Shown: positions 43,218 through 52,248 of the stretch, piece after piece
Position numbering within the stretch: the stretch's first letter is position 1
How the letters are laid out: each line of letters opens with the position of its first letter
DNA from: Reichenbachiella agarivorans
Lineage (GTDB): Bacteria; Bacteroidota; Bacteroidia; Cytophagales; Cyclobacteriaceae
Assembly: GCF_025502585.1 (NCBI RefSeq)
Contig: NZ_CP106679.1
Span: 3,627,501-3,691,500 of the forward strand
Length of the DNA stretch: 64,000 nt
Direction: 5' to 3'
The notes under the pieces: generated by a model
The model's input: only the letters and a program-made list of their open reading frames with translations
Database searches by the model: none
What the model was told of the DNA's origin: nothing
Translations under genes and position numbers: made by a program

Positions 43218-46190
43218 TTAATGGATTAAATTCTTAGACTTGAGCAAGTTGATCATACCCCGATACACAATCGGATTGATGACATAAACAGATTTCTCTT
43301 GAAAAATCACCCCATCCTCCAGCAGTGCCAAGATCATGAGCTGGCAGCTGGACTGTGGTCGCATCAATACCTCACTCACCTGAGATACAGTCAAACCATC
43401 ATGAAGAATCAGGGCATGTAGCATGTACACTTTTTCCATATCCAATGATTTCAGGAAGTTCAGGTTGGGATGCTGAAACGTGCCAATTGTGATCATGTTG
43501 TTTTCTATTGTCTTGGTAGAGAGCAACCAGAAAATCAAAGCCATACTTACGTTGCTTTTGGCAAAGTCATTGAGTTCGTCAAAGAATTTCTGTTTCAATC
43601 TCGACTGTTGCTCTGCCTCCGTCATTTTGATGAATTTCTTGTCAGACATCCATGAAGTGTCAGGTTCAAATCGGATGTTGTAACCGCTAATTTTGTTTCG
43701 CTTCCATACGATATTGATGATTTGCTGGCTGGTCATGTCACCGAGTTCGATGATGTAGCTAAAATATTCATCTAAGCGTATTGTACGTTGTAGGTACATC
43801 CAGCTATAGATGGTACTGGTAGTAATCCAAAAAATATGATGGCCCGTCCTGCTTACCAAATGAGACAAGGCTAATAGGCCTGCAAAACCATCCACCTTGC
43901 GCAAAAACAAGTTTTGTAAATCTTCCAAGATCATGACTCTCTTAGGACCCTGGTTGAAATAGTCCACAAACTCATCCATGGTAGTCAACGAATCCTTTTG
44001 CACGATCTCTCTCATCAAGGCATAAAAATCTTGTTCGGAGGACAGGTTCTGCTCAAAAGCATATCTAGTGATAGAGTATGAAAAACCAGCTTCTTTCACC
44101 GCATGGTTGATGAAACTAGTTAAACCACCCCATTTCTCTCCAAGCACAACCGTAGCGCCATACCTGCCCAACTTCCAGTTCTCAAAAGCTGCCACCAATT
44201 GTTCATGCTCTTCTTCCCTACCCTCAAACAATTCCATGTCTTCGAGAGGTTCGATGTGAAACAGCCGTTGATAGACCACTGGTAACTTGGCCAGTGCCAT
44301 CCGTGACTCATGGAGAAAATCAGAAACCTGCTTGGTCAGCTCTGGTTTACCAGCCGTCAGGATAAACCTACCGCTCCAGCGCTTCAAGAACATACGCACA
44401 GTTGTGGCGGCTTCTCTGGTATAGGTCAACCACTTGACGCTCTGTGTCTTGATTTGGTCCTGAATCTCTGTACGCATTTCCATGGCAGACATGGCAGCCT
44501 TCGCCTTGGTGATTCTGAGCTTGAGTTCTCGAGTATTTTCGTTCTCAGTGAGTGCTATGAGACTGGTACAAAAGTCCATTACTACGACTTCCAATTCTTG
44601 GATATTGACATGGAGGGCTTCTTCGAGCTGACGCCTAATATCCCTCAATCTAGCAGAGGCACGTTTGAACCCTTCGGTAGCGATGGCCAACACTTCTTTG
44701 TCTTGCTTGCCTTCTTCTAGGGCCGCTATGGCCGACGACAAGCTAAACGTAATGATATGATCGAGATCCTTGGCGTCATCAGCAGCCTTTTCTAAGGCAG
44801 AAAACAATTGTGCTTTTCGCCTTGCCAATTCATTCTCAAATACAACCAGGGTTTCAAAGGTGATCAACTCATTGATTGAAATCTTGGTAAAATCATCCTC
44901 ACGCAGTGGACGATCATAAGTACCTGATTTTACCACGATATGCTCATCAGACAACTCTTCTACGATTTGACAAACGGTGACTTCTAGTTTGTCGATGCGA
45001 TTCACAATCGTTTGGTTAGAAAGCTTCTCGCAGAGCTGAGGCACCCAATCTTTGTCAAGCTGCTTGACTGTTTGGTAGTTGATCCGCTTGAGTTCTTTTT
45101 GAATCGACTCGTGCTTTTGTTCCAAAGAATCCAAAGCTTCTTGAATAAATCCCTCTATTTGGTCAATATCAGGGTCAATGTATTCTGCCAGCTTGTTGGT
45201 TTGGATCTCTTTAAAATCTTCCAACTCAGCCAAGGTTTTGCAACGAAGTGTGTCTATATCCAAATCCGATCGCCAATCCTCAAAAAGAGCATAAATGGTA
45301 TTCTTCCACTGTACATTGTTGGCTTGCCACTTGGCTTCAGATTCCTTTCTCTGCTTATCAGTTTTGGCTGCAGTCAGTTTACTACTGGGCAACTCTATGG
45401 TACCTGCTTTGGAATACTCTCTGATGAAAGACTGCTTGCGCATCATCATCAGCTGGCTCAATTTCTGATTGACATCAATCAAAATTTGTTTCTTGAACTC
45501 CAAAACTTGCTCTCGCATCGTAGAAGGTTTGACTGCCAACTGATTCCCATCCAATGAGGCAGTCTCTTGCCAAGTTTTCAATGTCAGGTATTCCTTGATC
45601 AAACTACCAAAAAACAGATTGGTAATTTGTTTCAAATCATCAAGCAGAAATGAATGATAATGGCGGATTACCAAATATTGATAAGGTACGGTCTGCCGCC
45701 AATTGTGAAGCTCTCGCTTCTCTTTGACAAACAAATTGAACGACTTAGTAGGAAGTTGACCAAGCGCCAAAAAAATTCTCTTGAGTAATTTGATCCCTTT
45801 GATTCTAAGACTATCATTGACGAAACTATGGTAACGATCGTTACTCTGTGTCATGACTACTTTGGAATCTACCAGCCCAAACAAATCTTCCAAACTCTCC
45901 ATCAAAGTGGGATATAGCTCCCTAATGGTTTTCACTTCGGGAAGATCCCACATTTCATCTATCAATTCATGTAGCAAATCATTGCGTACAGCGATCTCTT
46001 CATAAGCATTGTTGACCACTGCGTTCTCGTCATTGCTGACAACTTTGATGATGGCCAACATGTTTTCACACTCAGCATTGATTTGTTCCTCAAGAGGCAA
46101 CAATAGATATTGACGTAGTTGATCGTCTACTTTTTGAAATATATCGTCATGGGTCAGGCTCATAAATCCAGAAAGAAAATCATGGTTCAT
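43218..46190 (-). CDS. Large coiled-coil / P-loop NTPase-like protein coupled to MscS
   Basis: A 990-residue cytoplasmic protein with no signal or membrane segment. About residues 1-640 are helical, with extended coiled coils. At about 660-900 there is an AAA+/STAND-like core: FEGREEEHEQLVAAFENW, a degenerate Walker A (VVLGEKWGGLTSF, about 680-690, lacking the usual GK[ST] lysine), a Walker B-like RVMILEDLQNLF (about 750-757), and sensor-like HIFWITTSTIYSW. The C-terminal 60 residues resemble a winged helix (LHDGLTVSQVSEVLMRPQSS). It is followed 2 bp later by an MscS channel gene. I do not recognise a named family. With the P-loop lysine missing, nucleotide hydrolysis is doubtful, but binding remains possible. 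Confidence 0.75.
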   Translation of the reverse strand: MNHDFLSGFMSLTHDDIFQKVDDQLRQYLLLPLEEQINAECENMLAIIKVVSNDENAVVNNAYEEIAVRNDLLHELIDEMWDLPEVKTIRELYPTLMESLEDLFGLVDSKVVMTQSNDRYHSFVNDSLRIKGIKLLKRIFLALGQLPTKSFNLFVKEKRELHNWRQTVPYQYLVIRHYHSFLLDDLKQITNLFFGSLIKEYLTLKTWQETASLDGNQLAVKPSTMREQVLEFKKQILIDVNQKLSQLMMMRKQSFIREYSKAGTIELPSSKLTAAKTDKQRKESEAKWQANNVQWKNTIYALFEDWRSDLDIDTLRCKTLAELEDFKEIQTNKLAEYIDPDIDQIEGFIQEALDSLEQKHESIQKELKRINYQTVKQLDKDWVPQLCEKLSNQTIVNRIDKLEVTVCQIVEELSDEHIVVKSGTYDRPLREDDFTKISINELITFETLVVFENELARRKAQLFSALEKAADDAKDLDHIITFSLSSAIAALEEGKQDKEVLAIATEGFKRASARLRDIRRQLEEALHVNIQELEVVVMDFCTSLIALTENENTRELKLRITKAKAAMSAMEMRTEIQDQIKTQSVKWLTYTREAATTVRMFLKRWSGRFILTAGKPELTKQVSDFLHESRMALAKLPVVYQRLFHIEPLEDMELFEGREEEHEQLVAAFENWKLGRYGATVVLGEKWGGLTSFINHAVKEAGFSYSITRYAFEQNLSSEQDFYALMREIVQKDSLTTMDEFVDYFNQGPKRVMILEDLQNLFLRKVDGFAGLLALSHLVSRTGHHIFWITTSTIYSWMYLQRTIRLDEYFSYIIELGDMTSQQIINIVWKRNKISGYNIRFEPDTSWMSDKKFIKMTEAEQQSRLKQKFFDELNDFAKSNVSMALIFWLLSTKTIENNMITIGTFQHPNLNFLKSLDMEKVYMLHALILHDGLTVSQVSEVLMRPQSSCQLMILALLEDGVIFQEKSVYVINPIVYRGMINLLKSKNLIH

Positions 46191-46332
46191 CTATGTCGAC
46201 GAACTTATGTAAAGTACATGAATCCTAAGCGATCTCAAAAAAGGTAGTCAACGAATTGTTACAATAGTTTAGAAATATATAAACCAAAAGGAAAAGGGTC
46301 GATCCTTTTCCAACAATGAACATCAAAACAAA

Positions 46333-46366
46333 TTTTTAGATATATCTAAAAATATTTCTACCTTTG
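46333..46366 (+). promoter_or_regulatory. Metal-regulator operator and -7 box
   Basis: TTTTTAGATATATCTAAAAA (46333-46352) is a perfect 20-bp palindrome. It is followed after 6 bp by TACCTTTG (46359-46366), an exact -7 box. The palindrome lies in the -33/-7 spacer, as expected for repression by the DtxR/MntR-type protein encoded next. Confidence 0.8.
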
Positions 46367-46387
46367 ACTGATTCAAACCATGATTGC

Positions 46388-47044
46388 ATGCTCAGTTACG
46401 CAGAAGAAAATTATCTCAAGGCCATCTACCACCTATCCGAATCTGGAAGACATGCTGTCAGCACCAATGCCATCTCAGAAGTCCTCAAGACCAAACCTGC
46501 CTCAGTCAGTGACATGATCAAAAAGCTCAGTGACAAGGGTTATGTATCTTATCAAAAATACAAAGGTGTCAATGTCTCCGCCAAAGGCAAAAAGTCAGCA
46601 CTACAGGTGGTGCGAAAGCATAGGTTATGGGAGGTATTTCTAGTGGACAAACTACAATTCAAATGGGACGAAGTACACGATATTGCCGAACAGTTGGAGC
46701 ACATCAAATCTCCTGTTTTGGTCAAAAAGCTAGATGCCTTTTTGGGATTTCCAAAAATAGACCCACATGGTGACCCGATCCCAGACGAAAATGGGGAGAT
46801 TGTGATCGGAAAAAAAATACCACTCACAGATGTGAAATTGGACAAACAAGTCATCGTGACTGGAGTAGAAAACTCAGAATCTAACTTTCTGGCGCATCTA
46901 GACAAAATTAATATCTCCCTAGGATCTAAAATCACTGTCAAGGACATCAATGCCTTTGATGGGTCGATGCAAATAGAAATCCTAGGCTATCCTAACCTAT
47001 TTATATCCAAACAAGTAGCAGACAATCTGCTAGTTACTGAATAA
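46388..47044 (+). CDS. DtxR/MntR-family metal-dependent regulator
   Basis: A 218-residue regulator. The ATG at 46388 gives the usual start (MLSYAEENYLKAIYHLSESG); the TTG at 46364 lies in the -7 box and cannot be translated. The winged helix occupies about 1-65 (KPASVSDMIKKLSDKGYVSY), the dimerisation and metal-binding domain about 66-140 (RKHRLWEVFLVDKL, HDIAEQLEHIKSP, FPKIDPHGDPIP), and a FeoA/SH3-like domain about 150-218. With bound Mn or Fe it should repress the uptake operon that follows. The transporter gene begins 6 bp later. Confidence 0.93.
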   Translation: MLSYAEENYLKAIYHLSESGRHAVSTNAISEVLKTKPASVSDMIKKLSDKGYVSYQKYKGVNVSAKGKKSALQVVRKHRLWEVFLVDKLQFKWDEVHDIAEQLEHIKSPVLVKKLDAFLGFPKIDPHGDPIPDENGEIVIGKKIPLTDVKLDKQVIVTGVENSESNFLAHLDKINISLGSKITVKDINAFDGSMQIEILGYPNLFISKQVADNLLVTE

Positions 47045-47050
47045 TTATAT

Positions 47051-48088
47051 ATGATTCAAGACCAAAAAAGCTACCATATGAACAAAGGAGACCTGCATGC
47101 CGCAGGCAAGAAGGCTATGCCTAATCGCTTAGATTTCTCCTATCGTCGAAATGACATAATTAACCGAAATCGAGTAGCAAGCATACTGTTTTCTTTTCTC
47201 ATCCTTATAGGTCTAGCTTCTTGCAAACCAAAAGCCAACGAGAAACCAACTGGCATCATCAATATCGTGACTACCACTGGTATGATCTACGACGCAGTGA
47301 TCAACATCGGTGGAGAAAAAGTCACGGCACAAGCGCTCATGGGGCCAGGCGTAGATCCGCATCTCTACAAAGCCACACAGGGCGACCTGCAAAAATTGAG
47401 AGAAGCAGATATTGTATTCTACAATGGCCTGCACTTGGAGGGAAAAATGGGAGAAGTATTCGAAAAACTAGCCAGAATCAAGCACGTAGAAGCGGTCAGT
47501 TCCATCATTCCAGACAGTCTGTTGAGAGAAAGTGAAGCATTTCAGGGGACCTACGATCCTCATATTTGGTTTGATGTCAAGCTGTGGTCTCGCGCAGTAG
47601 AATCAGTCAGCTCCTACTTGATCACCTATGACGAGGCAAATGCCAGCTACTACAGCAACAATGCTAAAAGATACCTTGCACAGCTGGATTCATTGGATCA
47701 AGCCGTACGATCAGCCATCGCTACGATCCCTAAAAACCAAAGAGTGTTGATTACGGCGCACGATGCTTTCGGCTATTTCGGAGATGCCTACGACATAGAA
47801 GTCCAAGGTTTGCAAGGCATCTCTACCCTATCCGAGCCTGGACTAAAAGACATCACCCAGCTGGTCAACTCCATCTCTTCGAGTCAGATCAAAGCAGTCT
47901 TTGTAGAGACCTCTGTATCAAAAAAAGCCATCAACGCTGTAGTAGAAGGTTGCCGAGAAAAGGGTCATGAGATCGTGATCGGGGGCAACTTGTACTCTGA
48001 TGCCATGGGACCTTTTGGACAGTTCGAAGGCACGTATATCGGCATGGTACACACCAATGTTCAGACCATCGTAAACGCACTGAAATGA
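47051..48088 (+). CDS. Metal ABC transporter substrate-binding lipoprotein (TroA/ZnuA-like)
   Basis: A 345-residue cluster A-I solute-binding protein. A long N-terminal region precedes a lipobox (ILFSFLILIGLASCKP, Cys at about 57). Later methionines at residues 10 and 23 may be the true start, because lipoprotein signals are normally under 30 residues. Metal-ligand motifs are GVDPHLYKATQGD, GTYDPHIWFDVKLW, ITAHDAFGYFG and the C-terminal GNLYSDAMG. No His-rich loop is present, which favours Mn or Fe over Zn, but this is not decisive. It overlaps the ATPase gene by 4 bases. Confidence 0.92.
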   Translation: MIQDQKSYHMNKGDLHAAGKKAMPNRLDFSYRRNDIINRNRVASILFSFLILIGLASCKPKANEKPTGIINIVTTTGMIYDAVINIGGEKVTAQALMGPGVDPHLYKATQGDLQKLREADIVFYNGLHLEGKMGEVFEKLARIKHVEAVSSIIPDSLLRESEAFQGTYDPHIWFDVKLWSRAVESVSSYLITYDEANASYYSNNAKRYLAQLDSLDQAVRSAIATIPKNQRVLITAHDAFGYFGDAYDIEVQGLQGISTLSEPGLKDITQLVNSISSSQIKAVFVETSVSKKAINAVVEGCREKGHEIVIGGNLYSDAMGPFGQFEGTYIGMVHTNVQTIVNALK

Positions 48089-48876
48089 TAGTTAACGTAG
48101 AAAATCCCATTCTCGAAGTACACGACCTTACGGTAACCTATAGTCGCAAACCCGTGCTATGGGGTGTAGACATGACACTACCCAAAGGTTCGCTAGTTGG
48201 TGTCATCGGCCCCAACGGAGCTGGAAAATCAACCTTGATCAAAGCCATCATGGGTTTGGTTCCGCTCAGCAGTGGTTGGGTGGAGTTGTTTGGCGGTTCG
48301 CTCAAAGAGTTCAGAGGCAAGGTCAGCTATGTACCGCAAAAGGAATCTGTGGATTGGGACTTCCCTGCCTCGGTCAGAGATGTAGTCGTCATGGGCAGGT
48401 ATGCCAAAGTGGGTCTATTCAAACGCCCACGCAAGGCGGATTACGAAGCGGCAGACTATGCCATCGAGCAAGTAAAAATGAAGGATTATGCACACCGCCA
48501 GATCAGTCAATTGTCAGGTGGTCAGCAGCAGAGAGTCTTTTTAGCAAGGGCCTTGGCTCAGAACGCTGATCTTTATTTCATGGATGAGCCATTTGCTGGC
48601 GTAGATGCCGCTACAGAAAAAGCCATCATAGGCATCCTCAAGCAAATGTCTGCACAGGGCAAAACAGTAGTAGTCGTTCATCATGACCTACAGACAGTCA
48701 CCAAGTACTTCGACTGGGTAGTACAGCTCAATACCCGTCTCGTAGCTTCTGGACCAGTGGATCAGGTATTCACCCAAGAATTATTGCAAGAGACCTATGG
48801 AGGTAAATTGACCATCCTCTCAGACGTAGGACAGTTGCTGAAGAAACAAGATTTTCCAACCAGAGACGTAACCTAA
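48085..48876 (+). CDS. Metal ABC transporter ATP-binding protein
   Basis: A 263-residue ABC ATPase of the zinc/manganese uptake type: Walker A GPNGAGKST, Q-loop YVPQKESVDWDFP, signature LSGGQQQRVFLARAL, Walker B LYFMDEPFAGVD and H-loop VVVHHDLQTV. The QKESVDWDFP segment is typical of Mn/Zn transporters of the TroB/MntB group. It drives import through the two permeases encoded downstream; the start overlaps the binding-protein gene and the stop overlaps the permease start (TAATG). Confidence 0.95.
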   Translation: MIVNVENPILEVHDLTVTYSRKPVLWGVDMTLPKGSLVGVIGPNGAGKSTLIKAIMGLVPLSSGWVELFGGSLKEFRGKVSYVPQKESVDWDFPASVRDVVVMGRYAKVGLFKRPRKADYEAADYAIEQVKMKDYAHRQISQLSGGQQQRVFLARALAQNADLYFMDEPFAGVDAATEKAIIGILKQMSAQGKTVVVVHHDLQTVTKYFDWVVQLNTRLVASGPVDQVFTQELLQETYGGKLTILSDVGQLLKKQDFPTRDVT

Positions 48877-50183
48877 TGGATGATTTGATTGCTTTCTTTT
48901 CGTTTCAAGACCCCAATGTCCGGTATGTCGCGGCTGGTTCTGTTTTGCTGGCGGTGAGCTCTGCTTTGGTGGGTTGTTTTACTTTCCTTAAGAAAAAAGC
49001 CTTGGTCGGTGATGCTGTTGCACACTCCGTGCTGCCAGGTATCTGTCTTTCCTTTTTGCTCACAGGAACCAAAAACCCATTTTACCTTATCATAGGTGCA
49101 TTTGTGACGGGTTGGTTGGCTCTGGTACTGATCGACTACATCACCCGATCCAGCAAGATCAAAGAAGATACATCGATAGGTCTGATTCTGTCGGTGTTCT
49201 TCGGGATTGGCATCTTGCTACTCACGATGATTCAGCACTCTGGCAATGCCGCCCAAACTGGACTGGATTCTTTTCTCTTTGGCAAGGCAGCAGCCTTGGT
49301 AGGTCAAGATTTGATCGTTTTCAGTGCAATCAGTATCTTGTTGGTCATTGTGGTCTTTCTTTTTTACAAAGAACTTGCACTTATTTCCTTTGATGAGAAT
49401 TTTGCCAAGTCCATTGGGTATCCCGTCAAGAGACTGGAACTCGTCTTGACAACTCTCACGGTCTTGGCGGTGGTGACTGGCATACAGGCTGTGGGGGTCG
49501 TGTTGATGGCGGCCATGCTGATTACTCCTGCTGCTGCAGCTAGGTTCTGGACAGATCGCTTGGGTGTCATGCTGTTGATTGCAGCTGTATTTGGGGCAAT
49601 CTCAGGTATCTCTGGTGCATTTATCTCCTACACCGCTCCAGCCATGCCTACGGGACCATGGATTGTATTGGTCGTTTCTATGCTGGCCTTGATTTCTTTC
49701 TTTGTCGCTCCAGGCAAAGGCATATTTTACAAAATCTATCGCCAATACCAGATCAGGAAAAGAATTTTGAGTGAAAATATCCTGAAGCTGTTTTACCAAT
49801 TGTCAGAAGAAGATGGAGATCATCAAAAATCAAGAAACATTGAGGAGCTGCGGACTAAGCGTCCCATCGAACTAAAAGCCTTGAAAAAAGGCCTAAGACG
49901 ACTGCTGCTGCAAGGCTACCTGCGCATCAACGACAACAAATGGAGTCTCACCACTGAAGGCAAAATCAAAGGACAGCGTATCGTCAAATTGCACCGTCTG
50001 TGGGAAGTATACCTCACCCAATATTTGCGTATAGCTCCTGACCATGTGCATGAGGATGCTGATAATATCGAGCACATCTTGACACCAGAGTTGGAGAGTC
50101 GCCTAGAAGCTCTGCTGCAGTATCCAGCTAGTGATCCGCACAGCTCAGCGATCCCTTACGACCAAAATATGACTAAAAACTAA
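48876..50183 (+). CDS. Metal ABC permease fused to a DtxR-like C-terminal domain
   Basis: A 435-residue protein. Residues about 1-280 are a complete ABC-3 family permease with eight hydrophobic helices (LVGDAVAHSVLPGICLSFLL, VTGIQAVGVVLMAAMLITPA). The last 150 residues are soluble: a winged helix (RNIEELRTKRPIELKALKKG) and a stretch KLHRLWEVYLTQYLRI ... HVHEDADNIEHIL ... YPASDPHSSAIPY that closely resembles RKHRLWEVFLVDKLQF ... VHDIAEQLEHIK ... FPKIDPHGDPIP in the regulator at 46388. The fused domain could sense cytoplasmic metal at the pore or bind DNA at the membrane (inference). Confidence 0.93.
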   Translation: MDDLIAFFSFQDPNVRYVAAGSVLLAVSSALVGCFTFLKKKALVGDAVAHSVLPGICLSFLLTGTKNPFYLIIGAFVTGWLALVLIDYITRSSKIKEDTSIGLILSVFFGIGILLLTMIQHSGNAAQTGLDSFLFGKAAALVGQDLIVFSAISILLVIVVFLFYKELALISFDENFAKSIGYPVKRLELVLTTLTVLAVVTGIQAVGVVLMAAMLITPAAAARFWTDRLGVMLLIAAVFGAISGISGAFISYTAPAMPTGPWIVLVVSMLALISFFVAPGKGIFYKIYRQYQIRKRILSENILKLFYQLSEEDGDHQKSRNIEELRTKRPIELKALKKGLRRLLLQGYLRINDNKWSLTTEGKIKGQRIVKLHRLWEVYLTQYLRIAPDHVHEDADNIEHILTPELESRLEALLQYPASDPHSSAIPYDQNMTKN

Positions 50184-51076
50184 TGGATTCATTCTACATC
50201 ATAGCGACAGGTTCTTTGGTGGCCATCTCATGTGGACTCTTGGGTTGTTTTCTGATCTTGAGGAAAATGGCCATGGTCGGAGATGCCATCTCCCATGCCG
50301 TCCTACCTGGTATCGTCATTGCATTTTTGATCAGTGGCAGCAGGGACTCCTTTACTATGTTGATTGGTGCAGGCATCATCGGCGTATTGACAACCTTTCT
50401 CATCGAGTTTTTTCACAAAAAAGGCAATCTGCAATCCGATGCTTCTATTGGTGTGACTTTCACTTGGTTGTTTGCATTGGGAGTCATTTTGATCTCCGTG
50501 TTTGCAGGTGAAGTGGATCTCGATCAAGACTGTGTCTTGTATGGCGAGATTGCTTATGTACCATTGGATCTGTGGATTGGGACTAACGGGGTGATTTATG
50601 GCCCAAGACCTCTGTATGTAACAGGTGGAGTCTTGCTGATTGTGCTGTTGTTCATCACCTTGGGTTATAAGGAACTCCATGTCACTACCTTTGACCCAGC
50701 TTTTGCCTCAGCGATTGGGATTTCTACTGCCCTGTGGCACTACTTGCTCATGAGTGCTGTGTCGTTGACCACTGTGGCTTCTTTCGAATCTGTAGGGGCA
50801 ATCTTGGTTGTAGCCTTGTTGATTGCTCCTCCTGCTACCGCCTATCTACTCACCGACAACTTCAAGCGCATGTTGGGTATCACAGTCATATTGGGTGTAC
50901 TGGTATCCTTTACAGGCTACTATCTGGCAGTATGGCTAGATGGATCGATTGCGGGTGCTATGTCCACCATGGCAGGTGTATTCTTTACCTTGGCCTTCAT
51001 CTTCTCTCCTGTCGATGGCCTCCTAGCCAAGCAAATTGCCAGAAGGAAGGAAAAATCGGTAAAGAGCTTAGTTTAA
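50183..51076 (+). CDS. Metal ABC transporter permease
   Basis: A 297-residue ABC-3 family membrane protein with eight hydrophobic helices (MVGDAISHAVLPGIVIAFLI, FESVGAILVVALLIAPPATA). It pairs with the fused permease encoded directly upstream; the start codon overlaps that gene's stop by one base. It has no C-terminal regulatory extension. The final codons lie inside a strong terminator stem, closing the five-gene operon. Confidence 0.95.
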   Translation: MDSFYIIATGSLVAISCGLLGCFLILRKMAMVGDAISHAVLPGIVIAFLISGSRDSFTMLIGAGIIGVLTTFLIEFFHKKGNLQSDASIGVTFTWLFALGVILISVFAGEVDLDQDCVLYGEIAYVPLDLWIGTNGVIYGPRPLYVTGGVLLIVLLFITLGYKELHVTTFDPAFASAIGISTALWHYLLMSAVSLTTVASFESVGAILVVALLIAPPATAYLLTDNFKRMLGITVILGVLVSFTGYYLAVWLDGSIAGAMSTMAGVFFTLAFIFSPVDGLLAKQIARRKEKSVKSLV

Positions 51077-51095
51077 GCAGGCTCTTTACCGATTT
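51053..51095 (+). terminator. Terminator of the metal uptake operon
   Basis: Perfect 15-bp stem (51053-51067 with 51081-51095) and a 13-base loop, with the final T residues of the right arm and TCTT behind. It contains the stop codon of the last permease gene and ends 16 bp before the next gene. Confidence 0.85.
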
Positions 51096-51111
51096 CTTCT
51101 ATCTTGCCGCA

Positions 51112-51990
51112 ATGAAAAAAAAATGTACTGAAGTCGGTTGGAGAATAAAGTATTTTAGACTCCTCCTATGGGTACTCTTTATAGGTTCATCTCATGTGAC
51201 TCTGGCACAAACAGGCTATGAACTGGCGCAAAACATGTTCAGCGCCGCTAAGTCTGTTTCATCCATGAAGTTTACCATGAAGAAGACTGAGCGTGTAGAT
51301 GGTAAACTTCTGATACAAGTCAGTAAGGTCAAATTATCTATCAATCCATACAAAGTATACACAAATCAACAAGAACCTAACAAAGGATTAGAAGTGCTCT
51401 ATTGTGCAGGTCTCAATGATGGAAAAGCTTTTATCAACCCCATTAGCTTTCCATGGATCACTCTCAAACTAGACCCTACGGGAGACATCATGCGCACCAA
51501 TCAACATCACACCATTCAAGACAGTGGATACAAACTAGTCATGTCGATCCTAGAACACATCGTGAATAAATATGGTGAAGAATCTAAAACCATGATAAGC
51601 AAAATTAATTCCACCCAATGGGAAGGCAAGGACTGTTATGCCATAGAGTTGAAGAATCCCTACTTTAAGTACATAGAGTACACGGTTAAAAATGGAGAGA
51701 CTTTGGTCTCCATCGAGAATCGTTTAAAATTGAGCGGTTTTATGATATTGGAGAAAAACAAACTGGATCAAGACTATGATCAGGTAGTCCCAGGCATGAC
51801 ACTGTGGATACCTACGGATTATTCACCTCACATGATTATATACATGGATAAGTTAAACTATCTCCCTGTGATGATGAAGATATTTGACGACCAAGGCTTG
51901 TTCGAATTGTATGAATATTTGGATGTCCAAATCAATCCTGTATTCAGCAAAAACGAGTTCTCTTCTGATTTTCCAAGCTACGGATTTTGA
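51112..51990 (+). CDS. DUF1571 exported protein with LysM-like insert
   Basis: A 292-residue protein. The ATG at 51112 precedes a signal peptide (ending near HVTLAQ); the open frame extends far upstream into the permease gene but those starts are not meaningful. The DUF1571 fold (outer-membrane lipoprotein-carrier-like) shows FTMKKTERVDGKLL, SINPYKVYTNQQEPNKGLEV and VMSILEHIVNKYGEE. Between two of its strands is a LysM-like segment (EYTVKNGETLVSIENRLKLS ... VVPGMTLWIP, about residues 185-240). The combination suggests a peptidoglycan-associated periplasmic protein. Its role is unknown. Confidence 0.8.
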   Translation: MKKKCTEVGWRIKYFRLLLWVLFIGSSHVTLAQTGYELAQNMFSAAKSVSSMKFTMKKTERVDGKLLIQVSKVKLSINPYKVYTNQQEPNKGLEVLYCAGLNDGKAFINPISFPWITLKLDPTGDIMRTNQHHTIQDSGYKLVMSILEHIVNKYGEESKTMISKINSTQWEGKDCYAIELKNPYFKYIEYTVKNGETLVSIENRLKLSGFMILEKNKLDQDYDQVVPGMTLWIPTDYSPHMIIYMDKLNYLPVMMKIFDDQGLFELYEYLDVQINPVFSKNEFSSDFPSYGF

Positions 51991-52248
51991 GACAACGAAT
52001 CCTTTTCATCTCAAAAGCCAAACCTAAATCCTGTCGTATATGTATCTGGCTTTCCCATGAGTTCCATGATTTGATTGTTCAAAGTTTTTTCTCCTCTAGC
52101 ACAAATAGTGTAGCAATTGTTAATTAGTGAATACTCCTGAGTAAGTAGAAAACTCATATTTATCGAAAATATCAAATGCACCTACCAAGCCATTTCGTGA
52201 TGGATTGTTGAGCGCAAATGATACATAAGATAACTGAAAGACTAAATT

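Noticed and set aside
45012-45557. 181-codon open frame antisense to the 990-residue NTPase-like gene
   Set aside because: It lies wholly inside a well-supported gene and shows a leucine/phenylalanine-rich antisense pattern typical of the complement of coiled-coil coding DNA.
46364-46366. TTG as a start codon for the DtxR-type regulator
   Set aside because: These bases are part of the -7 box TACCTTTG, so the transcript would begin after them. The ATG at 46388 gives the standard family N-terminus.
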